NCBI GenBank assembly: GCA_019748235.1
Contig: JAIEPU010000165.1
Coordinates: forward strand, 1 to 49,532
From: a bacterium
GTDB lineage: Bacteria; Planctomycetota; Planctomycetia; Kolteriales; Kolteriaceae
Direction: 5' to 3'
DNA: 49,532 nt
Below are positions 15,799 to 24,113 of this stretch, piece by piece (positions within the stretch are counted from its first letter, which is position 1; every line of letters begins with the position of its first letter). The translations under genes were made by a program, and so were the position numbers. The notes below the pieces were generated by a model. It made no database searches. It worked only from the letters and a program-made list of their open reading frames with translations, and was not told where the DNA came from.

Positions 15799-16089
15799 AT
15801 GCCTGCATACGTTGTATTCATGCGAGAGAAGACGCTCGAACAATCCGAACTGGAAAAGTACTGGGAAAAGGTAAAGGGTTCATTGGACGGACGCCCCATC
15901 AAGGTACTCGCGGCTTATGGAAAACATCTCACGCTCGAAGGACCGGAAGTTGAAGGCGTCGTCATTGCCGAGTTTCCGACATTCGAGGAAGCGAGTGATT
16001 GGTACAACAGCGCCGCTTATCAGGAGGCAGCGCAACACCGCTATCTTGGCGCTGTCTATCGTGGACTGATCGTTCAAGGTGTCGTGTGA
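15799..16089 (+). CDS. DUF1330 family protein
   Basis: A 96-residue ferredoxin-like (dimeric alpha-beta barrel) protein: MPAYVVFMREKT, VLAAYGKHLTLEGPEVEGVV and the signature FPTFEEASDWYNSAAYQEAA followed by RYLGAVYRGLIVQGV. Family members are small, dimeric and functionally unassigned. ATG 15799 is preceded by GGAGA. Immediately downstream of the SDR. Confidence 0.92.
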   Translation: MPAYVVFMREKTLEQSELEKYWEKVKGSLDGRPIKVLAAYGKHLTLEGPEVEGVVIAEFPTFEEASDWYNSAAYQEAAQHRYLGAVYRGLIVQGVV

Positions 16090-16318
16090 AGACAGTTATT
16101 CCCAATGTCGTTTGACCATCAACGAGAAGGGAACTGCTTTCGGCTTCCTTCCTTTATTACGGAGAGTCCCCTCGTGGGCTGCCACAGAGCGATTGTTGGT
16201 TTGAATGATGCTCGACGGGCCGCTGGCTGGTGGCATATGGCTTGCACGATGAAGTTTTAGCGTATATTTGAAATGCCTCAAGGCATGAACATCAACAGTA
16301 CGCGAGAGATCGAATACT

Positions 16319-16753
16319 ATGACGCTTAAACAGATGGACAATGTCCTCATCGTTGTGGACGATCTCGAAGCCGTGAAGGCGTTCTTCATCGAATTGGGGT
16401 TGAAGCTTGAAGGGGAAACGACTGTCGAAGGACCGTTGGTGGGCACGCTGATTGGGCTCAGCGATGTGCGGGCTACCCTCGCGATGTTGCGGACTCCTGA
16501 CGGTCAAGGGATCGAGCTAGACAAATTCCACACGCCAAGCGCGGTGAGGTTCGGGCCTGTGGATGCGCCGGTCAATACGCTTGGGATTCGTCGCCTGATG
16601 TTTGCTGTCGAAGATATTGCCGGAGTCATCGCTCGTATGCAGGCCCACGGGGCGGAAGTCATCGGCGAGATGGAGTACGAGGGGACATATCGGCTTGCTT
16701 ACATTCGCGGGCCGGAGGGGATCATCGTCGCACTTGCTGAGCAGCTTGGGTAA
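16319..16753 (+). CDS. VOC-family (glyoxalase/bleomycin-resistance) protein
   Basis: A 144-residue VOC protein with two repeated modules: QMDNVLIVVDDLEAVKAFFIELG begins the first, and NTLGIRRLMFAVEDIAGVIARMQAHG the second, ending YIRGPEGIIVALAEQL. The Glu of GIELDKF and that in the IIVALAE strand fit the metal-ligand positions seen in glyoxalase I-like members, so a metal-dependent reaction is possible. ATG 16319, GAGAG upstream. It stands alone, with a 230-base spacer before it and nearly 300 bases after it. Confidence 0.9.
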   Translation: MTLKQMDNVLIVVDDLEAVKAFFIELGLKLEGETTVEGPLVGTLIGLSDVRATLAMLRTPDGQGIELDKFHTPSAVRFGPVDAPVNTLGIRRLMFAVEDIAGVIARMQAHGAEVIGEMEYEGTYRLAYIRGPEGIIVALAEQLG

Positions 16754-17047
16754 TCCGATCTCGGCTAGTGACCTTGCGTCCTAGCGAACCAAGCCTCTTC
16801 CATCACTTTTGAATTCCGAGCACTTCACCTCTTAGTCAACGTGGTCGAGTCATACAGCCGAGAACGAAATCACCTCGAAATGACCCGCCAAATCATTTGT
16901 GAAAATCTTTCGGCGGGTCGTCGAATACCGCACGATCCGTTCGACTAGTCCATGAGAGCCACAAGTTTCCAGGCCGTCTCCGTAAGCGGTGGCATGCGCG
17001 ATCGTGACCGCGCCGCGATTAAAAGTAATACTGCAGAAGGTCTTCCG

Positions 17048-17638
17048 ATGAGAAAGCTGAAGCTGATCGAACATATCTCGCTGGATGGTGTGATTCAGAT
17101 TCATGACTGTCCGGGCGAGGACGACTTCCCTTACGGCGACTGGACGGCCCCATACCGAACTGCTGCGGGATTGGAGAAAGTGCTCGCGGAATTTGGCGAG
17201 CAGTTCGATCTTGTGCTTGGCAGGAAGACCTATGACGCGTGGTCGGGCTGGTGGCCGACGGCACCGAAGAGTCCAATCGCGGACCGAATTAATGCGGCGA
17301 CAAAGTATATCGTGACCCATCGGCCGGAAAGTTTGCAATGGGGCCCCGTTGAAGGGATCGGGGCAAACTTTTTGGAGGCGGTTCACCGCGTCAAAGCGAA
17401 GGATGGGGCGGACTTGATCCTATCCGGTAGTTCAACGCTCACCTCGGCGATCCTTGAGCATGGCCTTGCAGATGAGTTGCTGCTCTTCGTATACCCGGTT
17501 CTGCTCGGAAAAGGGAAACGCCTTTTCGCCGAGGGAACTCCTGCCCGAGCGTTTGAATTCCTTCGCACGCATGCGCTACCGTCAGGCATTCTCATCAACA
17601 ACTATCAGGTTGCGGGGCCGTTGCCGATCCAAAGTTAG
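17048..17638 (+). CDS. Dihydrofolate-reductase-like (RibD C-terminal domain) protein
   Basis: About 196 residues of the RibD C-terminal/DHFR-like fold: KLKLIEHISLDGVIQ at the start, LVLGRKTYDAWSGWW around residue 57, ATKYIVTH, and LILSGSSTLTSAILEHGLADELLLFVYPVLLGKGKRLF near the end. These stand-alone reductases use NADPH; their substrates are mostly unknown and they are not true folate enzymes. ATG 17048 has AGAAGG nine bases upstream. It converges on the alkyl sulfatase gene, with a hairpin between them. Confidence 0.92.
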   Translation: MRKLKLIEHISLDGVIQIHDCPGEDDFPYGDWTAPYRTAAGLEKVLAEFGEQFDLVLGRKTYDAWSGWWPTAPKSPIADRINAATKYIVTHRPESLQWGPVEGIGANFLEAVHRVKAKDGADLILSGSSTLTSAILEHGLADELLLFVYPVLLGKGKRLFAEGTPARAFEFLRTHALPSGILINNYQVAGPLPIQS

Positions 17639-17702
17639 GAATCAGATAGAAAACCGTCGGCTGGTCTTCTCATCTCGTTATGCCGACTCATCATCGAATA
17701 AC

Positions 17703-17730
17703 CCCTTCGGCATGATCGTCGAAGGGCTTT
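17703..17730. terminator. Terminator hairpin between convergent genes
   Basis: CCCTTCG (17703-17709) pairs with CGAAGGG (17720-17726) over a 10-base loop, followed by CTTT. It lies between the DHFR-like gene (+) and the alkyl sulfatase (-). Confidence 0.5.
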
Positions 17731-17806
17731 GATGTTGTCGGGTTCAGGCGGCGCCCGGTGAGTTGCATTTGAATAAACCTCACGTGACGCGCACGATAAG
17801 TCGAAC

Positions 17807-19909
17807 TTACTCCGCAATCGCCTTGCCGGGAATCGCTTCGTAGGGATCAACCTTTGCTAACTGGGTATTCTTTCCCTTGGTGCCGGGCATGATCTCGAAA
17901 CGCGGATCAAACTCGACCATCGTCGAGGCGAGCTTTTGCAGAATGCTCACATCTCCCGTCACTTTCGCGGTCCCGTCTCCAATCTGCGATTCAAGCGTCT
18001 TTGCTCCCATCATCGTCTGCTCCAGGTCGGAACGGTTGATGGTGAGAGTCAGGTCCGGCTTGTCGGCGAGAAAACCTTCGATGTTGGTTAATGTCGAATT
18101 CTCGAGCTCGATGAGGAACTTCTCGCCGTTATCGGGTGTAATTAAGTTGATTGTGAACCGCATCCCCTCCGCTTTTCGGCTATCCATACGAATGCCGAGA
18201 AAGTTGAGAAACAACTCGGTCGACATAGCCCGGATGACATCAGGACTGCTCGAATCGACGGCTTCCCCCTGCGGAATTCCTGATCGAAGTTCGTACGTGG
18301 CCGCCAAGTAGCTGTTGCGTAGACCTGGGTTCTCTTGCTGGTAGCCTAGCTGTTCGAAAACGTCGGCGAGCAAATCTTTGGCCGCTTGGTTCTGCGGTTC
18401 GGCCTGCACGAGCTTGTTGAGGATTTCCTGGGCATGCAGATACTTACCTTCGTCATGGAGCTCTTTCCCTTTCGCCAAGATCTTTGCCGCGCCCCCCATC
18501 ATTTCCACATACAGAGGCGCGGAATCGGCCGGGGAAAGCGGAATCAAAGTAGCCGGGTTGCAATCCCAGAACCCGAGAAAACGCTGAATGACGCCCCGGC
18601 TGTTATGTTGAGGCGAGCCGTGATAGCCGCGGCAGTCCCACTTAGCCAGGATGCTCTTCGGCAGTTCGTAAACATTGTGAATTTCATTGATGGTCACACC
18701 TTGATTGGCAAGGTGGAGGACCTGGTTATTCATGTGAGCGTAAAGATCACGCTGCCCACGAAGCACCTCTTGAATTCGATCATTTCCCCAACGAGGCCAG
18801 TGGTGCGAGGCAAACATCACCTCTGCCTCCACGCCAAAACGGTGGAGTGCCGCGCTGATGTACTTGGACCAATTGAGGGGATTGCGAACGGGCGCACCAC
18901 GCAGCGTGTAAATGTTATGCAGCGATGCGATCACGTTCTCCGCCATCCAGAGGGCTTTCATGCCAGGTATGTACGTATTCATTTCCGTCGGCGCTTCGGT
19001 GTTCGGGGTGTCCTGAAAGATCATCGGGATGCCATCCACTTCGATCTCTTCGATCTCCTTTTCGACAAGCCTTGTGGGGGCGATGAGACCAACCCGACCT
19101 CGCGAGACGGCTTGGCCGAGCCCCTGTCCGACGTAACCGTGAGGACTGGCGGGAAGCAGAATTCCGTACTGGTAAAAGAGCCGTCGATTCATCGCGTTGC
19201 CGGCATAAACATTCTCCGCGATCGTGTGCTCCATAAAGTTCCGGGGAGCGATAATGGGAATCTTGCCGGAGCGAACGTTGGCTTCATCGACGATTCCGCG
19301 CACTCCGCCCCAGTGATCGCCGTGCGAGTGAGAATAGATGACGGCAGACAACGGAAGGCCCTTGCCGACATGCTCTTGGAACAGCTTCCAAGCAGCTTGA
19401 ACCACTTCCGCGCTCACCAAAGGATCAATGACAATCCAGCCGGTCTTTCCCCGAACAAACGAAATGTCAGAGAGATCGAATCCGCGAACCTGATAGATGC
19501 CAGGGATCACTTCATATAGTCCGTAATTGTTGTTCAGCACGGACTGGCGAAGCAAGGAGGGGTGAATGCTGTCGAATTCCGCTTGTTGATTCAAGAACTG
19601 AAAGCGCTCCATGTCCCAAGCGACATGCCCATCCTCCGCCTTGATCTTGAGATCCTTCATCGGAGCAATGAAGCCCCTCTTCTGCTCTTCGAAGTCTCGT
19701 TTATCGGCGAAAGGAAGAGTCGCTTTGGATTTCTTCAAAATGTCGAGCGTGAACTTCGACGGAGCTTTCCCTTTGGGGTGAAAGTGTCCGGCAAGGGGAG
19801 CGGTCTGGTCCGCTCGCGCGGCTCCCTCGTCGAAAACAAGATTGCCGGCAATGGCTAATGCCGTTCCCACTGCGGGAAGGGATTGAGTGAATTGTCGTCG
19901 TGTAGGCAT
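17807..19909 (-). CDS. Tat-exported linear alkyl sulfatase (SdsA/BDS1-like metallo-beta-lactamase fold)
   Basis: About 700 residues from ATG 19909. The start gives a twin-arginine leader, MPTRRQFTQSLPAVGTALAI, and has GGAG seven bases upstream; the frame is open 30 codons further but lacks a signal there. The metallo-beta-lactamase domain spans about 125-390, with the di-zinc motif HSHGDHWGG near residue 194 and later ligands in MAENVIASLHN and ASHHWPRWGN. The alkyl-sulfatase dimerisation domain (about 400-560, CRGYHGSPQHNSRGV) and an SCP2-like C-terminal domain follow. The family hydrolyses primary alkyl sulfates such as SDS to alcohol and sulfate. Periplasmic location is expected. It stands alone between convergent and co-directional genes. 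Confidence 0.93.
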   Translation of the reverse strand: MPTRRQFTQSLPAVGTALAIAGNLVFDEGAARADQTAPLAGHFHPKGKAPSKFTLDILKKSKATLPFADKRDFEEQKRGFIAPMKDLKIKAEDGHVAWDMERFQFLNQQAEFDSIHPSLLRQSVLNNNYGLYEVIPGIYQVRGFDLSDISFVRGKTGWIVIDPLVSAEVVQAAWKLFQEHVGKGLPLSAVIYSHSHGDHWGGVRGIVDEANVRSGKIPIIAPRNFMEHTIAENVYAGNAMNRRLFYQYGILLPASPHGYVGQGLGQAVSRGRVGLIAPTRLVEKEIEEIEVDGIPMIFQDTPNTEAPTEMNTYIPGMKALWMAENVIASLHNIYTLRGAPVRNPLNWSKYISAALHRFGVEAEVMFASHHWPRWGNDRIQEVLRGQRDLYAHMNNQVLHLANQGVTINEIHNVYELPKSILAKWDCRGYHGSPQHNSRGVIQRFLGFWDCNPATLIPLSPADSAPLYVEMMGGAAKILAKGKELHDEGKYLHAQEILNKLVQAEPQNQAAKDLLADVFEQLGYQQENPGLRNSYLAATYELRSGIPQGEAVDSSSPDVIRAMSTELFLNFLGIRMDSRKAEGMRFTINLITPDNGEKFLIELENSTLTNIEGFLADKPDLTLTINRSDLEQTMMGAKTLESQIGDGTAKVTGDVSILQKLASTMVEFDPRFEIMPGTKGKNTQLAKVDPYEAIPGKAIAE

Positions 19910-20138
19910 TTGAAGCTCCGAAACTGAAAAGTGGACGCGATACGCGCAGGAATGACTCCGCCGTCCCCCTACGTTACGCGAAATGTTGGATAGCTCCAAT
20001 CGCGCAATTCCTCAGATGGAACTGGCCATGGAAGATTGGATGGAATGAGACCGCTGGAAACACTTCGGCAGTGTAAAACAGCGGCCAGAATCGAAGAGAT
20101 ATGATGCCCAGAGGTTGAAGACTTCCATCGAAATACTC

Positions 20139-20624
20139 TTAGCCCCGTACGGCGGCCTCGATCGCGGCGACGTCGATCTTCTTCATCTTCATCATCGCCT
20201 CAAATGCGCGCTTGGCGACGGCGGGATCAGAACCGGTGAATGCCTTCGTGAGAGCGATCGGCGTGATCTGCCACGAAAGGCCCCATTTATCCTTGCACCA
20301 GCCGCAGGCACTCTCTTGTCCTCCGTTGGCAATGATCGCATTCCAATAGCGATCGGTTTCCTCCTGATCCACCGTGGCGACCTGAAACGAAAACGCCTCG
20401 CTTTGCTTGAATGTGGGGCCGCCGTTCAGTCCGAGGCATGGAATTCCCATCACCGTGAATTCAACGGTGAGCACATCCCCCTTCTTACTTGAAGGATTGT
20501 CAGCCGGCGCGCGGTGCACCGCATGGACAGAGGTATCAGGAAAGGTGTTGGCGTAGAAATGAGCCGCGCCCTCCGCATCGCTTTCGTACCAAAGACAAAT
20601 CGTGTTCTTCGCCGGTGTGGCCAT
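20139..20624 (-). CDS. PhnB-like VOC protein
   Basis: A 161-residue paralogue of the gene at 12586-13056: TICLWYESDAEGAAHFYANTFPD, CLGLNGGPTFKQSEAFSF, CGWCKDKWGLSWQITP and FEAMMKMKKIDV. It belongs to the PF06983-type VOC group; a methyltransferase role is not supported by the sequence. ATG 20624 has AAGGAG at ideal spacing, so I prefer it to the upstream GTG. Unlike its paralogue it has two cysteines in the CGWC block. Alone on its strand; the methyltransferase gene starts divergently 225 bases away. Confidence 0.92.
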   Translation of the reverse strand: MATPAKNTICLWYESDAEGAAHFYANTFPDTSVHAVHRAPADNPSSKKGDVLTVEFTVMGIPCLGLNGGPTFKQSEAFSFQVATVDQEETDRYWNAIIANGGQESACGWCKDKWGLSWQITPIALTKAFTGSDPAVAKRAFEAMMKMKKIDVAAIEAAVRG

Positions 20625-20848
20625 ATCATTTCTCCTTCGTTGAGTACATTCGAGGATCATCGTTGAATTGTATCGGCGCAGCCGTTATGGCCGATTAGAC
20701 CCATTGATGTATGGAGAATGGCTTATGATTTCATTCGTGTTCCTATATCCCATGTTTTCGTGTATTCGATGCCACGACGGCGGACGAGGAACGCATGTTC
20801 CATCAACCGATCATCGCGTTTGAAGAAACATCTTGAGGATAAAAAACG

Positions 20849-21706
20849 ATGAGTGCGAACAAACACGAGGAGCCAGAGAACACGGCCGTGCGGGTGGCGC
20901 TTTGGCGAGCGCTTCATTTGGAAGCGGACGCGCCGCCCCATGTGTTTGAGGACAATATTGGCTTAAAGCTGGTGGCACCAGAACAGGGATGGCAAGGCCG
21001 TCCCGATATGAGTCCCTTCACACGTCCGTTCCGGGCATCCATCATTGCTCGCGCGAGATTCGTCGAGGATCTGCTTGCGGAGCAACTGGAACGAGGGGTG
21101 AGCCAGTACGTTATTCTCGGTGCTGGGCTAGATACTTTCACTCAGCGAAAGCCGGAACTCGCCTCGCGAATGACCGTGTTTGAAATCGATCAACCCGGTC
21201 CGCAGGCTTGGAAACAGAATCGGCTCATCGAGCTTGGCTTCGGTGATCCGAACTATTTGCGACTTGTGCCGGTCGACTTCGAAGCGGGTGATACTTGGTG
21301 GGAGAAACTCGCTTCGGCGGGTTTTGATCCGACGATACCGACTCTTGTCGCCTCGACCGGCGTCAGCATGTACCTGACCAAGGAGGCGATCATGGCGACA
21401 TTTCGTCATGCAGCATCGCTTCCTCCAGGCTCCATGCTCGCCATGTCGTTCATGCTTCCCATTGAGATGAATGAGCCGGAGATTCGCCCGGGTGTCGAGC
21501 GAGCGGCCGCCGGAGCACGCGCGAACGGCACTCCTTTCCTCAGCTTTTTCATGCCGGAAGAGATCATGAATCTGGCAAGAGAAGCGGGGTTCCGCGAAGT
21601 AGAACACGTCTCCGCCGCGATGCTCACGGATCGCTACTTTGCAAACAGAACGGACGGCCTTCGCCCACCGTTGAACTCAGAAGAGATTCTCGTGGGGAGG
21701 ACGTGA
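20849..21706 (+). CDS. SAM-dependent methyltransferase (leucine carboxyl methyltransferase-like)
   Basis: The 285-residue protein has the PPM1/LCMT-type pattern (TIGR00027-like): TAVRVALWRALHLEAD at the start, RARFVEDLLAE, the SAM-binding VILGAGLDTF, the acidic FEIDQPGPQAWK, and the SVSMYLT-like block here as TGVSMYLTKEAI. Most bacterial members are putative O-methyltransferases of secondary metabolism with unknown substrate. ATG 20849 has GAGGA about ten bases upstream. A DUF1398 gene ends convergently 52 bases later. Confidence 0.9.
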   Translation: MSANKHEEPENTAVRVALWRALHLEADAPPHVFEDNIGLKLVAPEQGWQGRPDMSPFTRPFRASIIARARFVEDLLAEQLERGVSQYVILGAGLDTFTQRKPELASRMTVFEIDQPGPQAWKQNRLIELGFGDPNYLRLVPVDFEAGDTWWEKLASAGFDPTIPTLVASTGVSMYLTKEAIMATFRHAASLPPGSMLAMSFMLPIEMNEPEIRPGVERAAAGARANGTPFLSFFMPEEIMNLAREAGFREVEHVSAAMLTDRYFANRTDGLRPPLNSEEILVGRT

Positions 21707-21758
21707 GGCGGCTTGCGGTTGCTTGATTGCCTCCCCTGAATCGATTCGCCTGCGAGGA

Positions 21759-22166
21759 TCAATCGACCGGCTCGCTGGGAAAGAGTTCGACATGTGATTC
21801 GCCGTTCCGACCAAAGTAAAGGGCTCGGCGACCCGTGATCTGTACGAAGTAGCCGACACACCCGGCAGCCATCGTCTTCTCAACGAAATCGAGATAGGTG
21901 TGTTCATTCCGCTGACTTTGCCGGACGGCCTCCTGAACCTTCGTGACAGAGAACGTCCCCCCGGTCGGAAACCGGGCATAGGGAACCGTTACAACCAATG
22001 ATTCCCCATTTGCGCAATAGAACGTCTTCTCCTGGCGACTGTAGTCCGCGTGATATCGCTCGACGCCTACTTCCATGAGCCGGCCGACAACGTCTGGAAA
22101 AGCCATCTCGCCGGTCAGTGAGCCACGCACGATGTCAAAAACGACGAAGGCTTGATTTTGATCCAT
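21759..22166 (-). CDS. DUF1398 family protein (YbcV-like)
   Basis: About 135 residues: QAFVVFDIVRGSLTGEMAFPDVV at the start, GVERYHADYSRQEKTFYCANGE in the middle, and MAAGCVGYFVQITGRRALYFGRNGESHVE at the end are the DUF1398 pattern known from E. coli YbcV. Function unknown. ATG 22166 is better placed than 22178 because GGAG lies six bases upstream of it. It starts 34 bases after the marR stop on the same strand, so both probably share the promoter under the palindromic operator at 22691-22708. Confidence 0.9.
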   Translation of the reverse strand: MDQNQAFVVFDIVRGSLTGEMAFPDVVGRLMEVGVERYHADYSRQEKTFYCANGESLVVTVPYARFPTGGTFSVTKVQEAVRQSQRNEHTYLDFVEKTMAAGCVGYFVQITGRRALYFGRNGESHVELFPSEPVD

Positions 22167-22199
22167 CGGATACTCCATTCTACTGAATGCAATTGAGAT

Positions 22200-22688
22200 T
22201 TAATCGACGGGAATCGCCTTCCATCCATGACGGTTGACGATGTCCTTCAACATAAACATGATGTCACTCTGTTGTCGCTCGCTCAAATGACCGAAGAACT
22301 CATGGTCGTTTGAATCAGCGAGATCGGCTAACGCGGGAACGAGTCGTCTACCTTTGGGCGTGAGAGCGACCGTTTGAAAACGACGATCTGTTTTAAGTGA
22401 TGTCCTTTCGACCAATCCCTTATCGCAGAGCCGGTCGATGAGTTTCGAGATTGCCCCCCTCGTCATCCCCATTTGCTCCGCGAGATGGCTGGGATTCGTG
22501 GGACCGGCATCAAACATTTGCCGCGTGAGAGCCCATTCGGCCACCGTGACCTCTTTGCCCTCCAGTTTCCTCTTAAAAGCGTGAGTCACATGATTCGAAA
22601 CAAACCGCATCCAATAGCCAACATGGCAATCTAAATCGCTGATCTCTCTCTTCTTTTTCACCAGCAGCTCTTTTCGACCGACGATCAT
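22200..22688 (-). CDS. MarR-family transcriptional regulator
   Basis: A 162-residue MarR protein: dimerisation helix YWMRFVSNHVTHAFKRKL, TVAEWALTRQM, winged-helix LAEQMGMTRGAISKLIDRL with the recognition helix, and the wing VERTSLKTDRRFQTVALTPKG. The N-terminus is lysine-rich (ELLVKKKREISD). The downstream DUF1398 gene is its probable co-transcribed partner. An 18-base perfect palindrome ends two bases upstream of its ATG and covers the ribosome site, so autorepression at the level of transcription is very likely; ligand unknown. Confidence 0.93.
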   Translation of the reverse strand: MIVGRKELLVKKKREISDLDCHVGYWMRFVSNHVTHAFKRKLEGKEVTVAEWALTRQMFDAGPTNPSHLAEQMGMTRGAISKLIDRLCDKGLVERTSLKTDRRFQTVALTPKGRRLVPALADLADSNDHEFFGHLSERQQSDIMFMLKDIVNRHGWKAIPVD

Positions 22689-22690
22689 GT

Positions 22691-22708
22691 TAGTTTCCTA
22701 GGAAACTA
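22691..22708. promoter_or_regulatory. 18-bp perfect palindrome, probable MarR operator
   Basis: TAGTTTCCTAGGAAACTA is its own reverse complement. It lies two bases upstream of the marR start codon and contains the AGGAAA ribosome site. The length and symmetry fit a MarR dimer site. It is also about 215 bases upstream of the divergent beta-strand-repeat gene. Confidence 0.8.
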
Positions 22709-22922
22709 TATCGGCGTTCGAGCGTGGTTTCAATACTCCTGATTCGCAATTACGGAAAAGCTACTTCCTCAGTCATAGGGCACCTGATGAATTGCCGTTC
22801 TTGAGGGAAGTCTTTTCTATGTTTCATGCCGACCGTCCATTGAGTAGCATTCGTAGTCGCCGGCGGTCTTCTCGATCCCTTCTCCGGATCGCTTTGAATA
22901 AGCAATTCGTAAGGTGCAACTT

Positions 22923-24113
22923 ATGATGTCAAATCTGCACTCTCATCAATCAGACCTCAGTGGGCGTGTGAGTATTTGGATTTTCGTCTGTGCACTTTCG
23001 GTCGTCGCGTCGTCTCAAGCGCAAACGACCTATCTTTGGAATGACACTTCCAGCAATTGGACCTCGACTTCGTCGTGGACACCAGCGGGTCCGTCGAACT
23101 GGATTGATCCTCAGCGACTGGCAGACACGATCGTCTCGTTCGGAAGCCAGGCTTCGATCGCGAATCAGCCGAACCTTGGGGGGAATGATGTTTTCGTAAA
23201 CGGCGTCTCCATGAACAGTTCGCAAGCGGCGTGGAATATCGCAGGCACGGGCGTGCTGAATGTCAGTAGCGGCGGAATCACGGTTACGGGTACTGGAAAT
23301 AACACATCGTCAATCTCGGCACCCGTGCAAATCACCACGAACGAAACATGGTCGATCGTTACTAACTCCCGGCTTCAATTGACGAATACCCTCTCAGGTA
23401 CGGGAAGCATGACGAAGTCTGGCGAGGGAACGCTTATCCTCTCAGGAGCCAGCACCAACACGGGCGATATCACCGTTACGGAGGGCATCCTGATTGTTTC
23501 TGGGGATCGAAGCGCGGCGACCGGATCGATCATCGCTAACGGGGGTGTGATCCAATTTGGCGAGGACGCCAGGATCGGTGGCGATGTTACGTTTCAAGCA
23601 AGACAGGGTGGCACCGCCGCTGCTCAAACGAATGCGCCTAGTATTTTTGGCGATAGCCCTGAAGAAGTTGAGGTCATGGGTAACATGTTTGTCGATGACG
23701 AGGCAATCCTCGACTTCAAAATCTTCGGATCACTCCCGGACATCGGATACGACCGATTCACCATTGCTGGGGACGTGAATCTCTTAGAGGGAGAGCTCAA
23801 GATTCGAGCGGCCAATTTAGTTACTCATGTGGGCGACCTCTATTTCATCATCAATAACGAAGGATCGAATCCGATCAGCGGTGCCTTCATCAATGCGCTG
23901 GAAGGATCATTCATCTTTTCGAATGGTTACACATTTCGAATGACCTACTTTGCCGATACGGAAACCAACAGCGCGACGGGCGGAAACGACATCGCCTTGA
24001 TTTCCGTTCCGGAAATCCCAGGCGTCCTTCTATTGATGCTCTTCGGAGTCATCATCGGTACTGCTCATTTGATGAATAGACGAGCACCGACGGCCCAAGT
24101 GATTCGAAGCTAG
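22923..24113 (+). CDS. Secreted beta-strand-repeat protein with PEP-CTERM-like tail
   Basis: About 396 residues, starting at ATG 22923 or 22926 after AAGG. A signal peptide follows (VSIWIFVCALSVVASSQAQ). The mature part opens with TYLWNDTSSNWTSTSSW, the aromatic motif common in autotransporter-associated beta-strand-repeat proteins. GSMTKSGEGTLILSGASTNTGDITVTEG around residue 165 is the clearest such repeat. The chain should form a parallel beta-helix rich in S, T, G and N. The C-terminus is VPEIPGVLLLMLFGVIIGTAHLMNRR, a short motif, a helix and a basic cluster, matching a PEP-CTERM sorting tail with VPEIPG in place of VPEP. It is probably exported and then anchored or processed by an exosortase-like system, which is not in this window. 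Confidence 0.85.
   Translation: MMSNLHSHQSDLSGRVSIWIFVCALSVVASSQAQTTYLWNDTSSNWTSTSSWTPAGPSNWIDPQRLADTIVSFGSQASIANQPNLGGNDVFVNGVSMNSSQAAWNIAGTGVLNVSSGGITVTGTGNNTSSISAPVQITTNETWSIVTNSRLQLTNTLSGTGSMTKSGEGTLILSGASTNTGDITVTEGILIVSGDRSAATGSIIANGGVIQFGEDARIGGDVTFQARQGGTAAAQTNAPSIFGDSPEEVEVMGNMFVDDEAILDFKIFGSLPDIGYDRFTIAGDVNLLEGELKIRAANLVTHVGDLYFIINNEGSNPISGAFINALEGSFIFSNGYTFRMTYFADTETNSATGGNDIALISVPEIPGVLLLMLFGVIIGTAHLMNRRAPTAQVIRS

Noticed and set aside
16850..17047. A minus-strand frame whose end reads RIVRYSTTRRKIFTNDLAGHF, possibly a conserved protein piece.
   Set aside because: Most of the frame is antisense to the DHFR-like gene, it has no usable start within the intergenic part, and I cannot name a family. 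A database search of this tail would settle it.
18386..19519. A 377-codon open frame on the plus strand within the alkyl sulfatase gene.
   Set aside because: It is antisense to a clear enzyme, has no recognisable protein and mirrors its codon bias.
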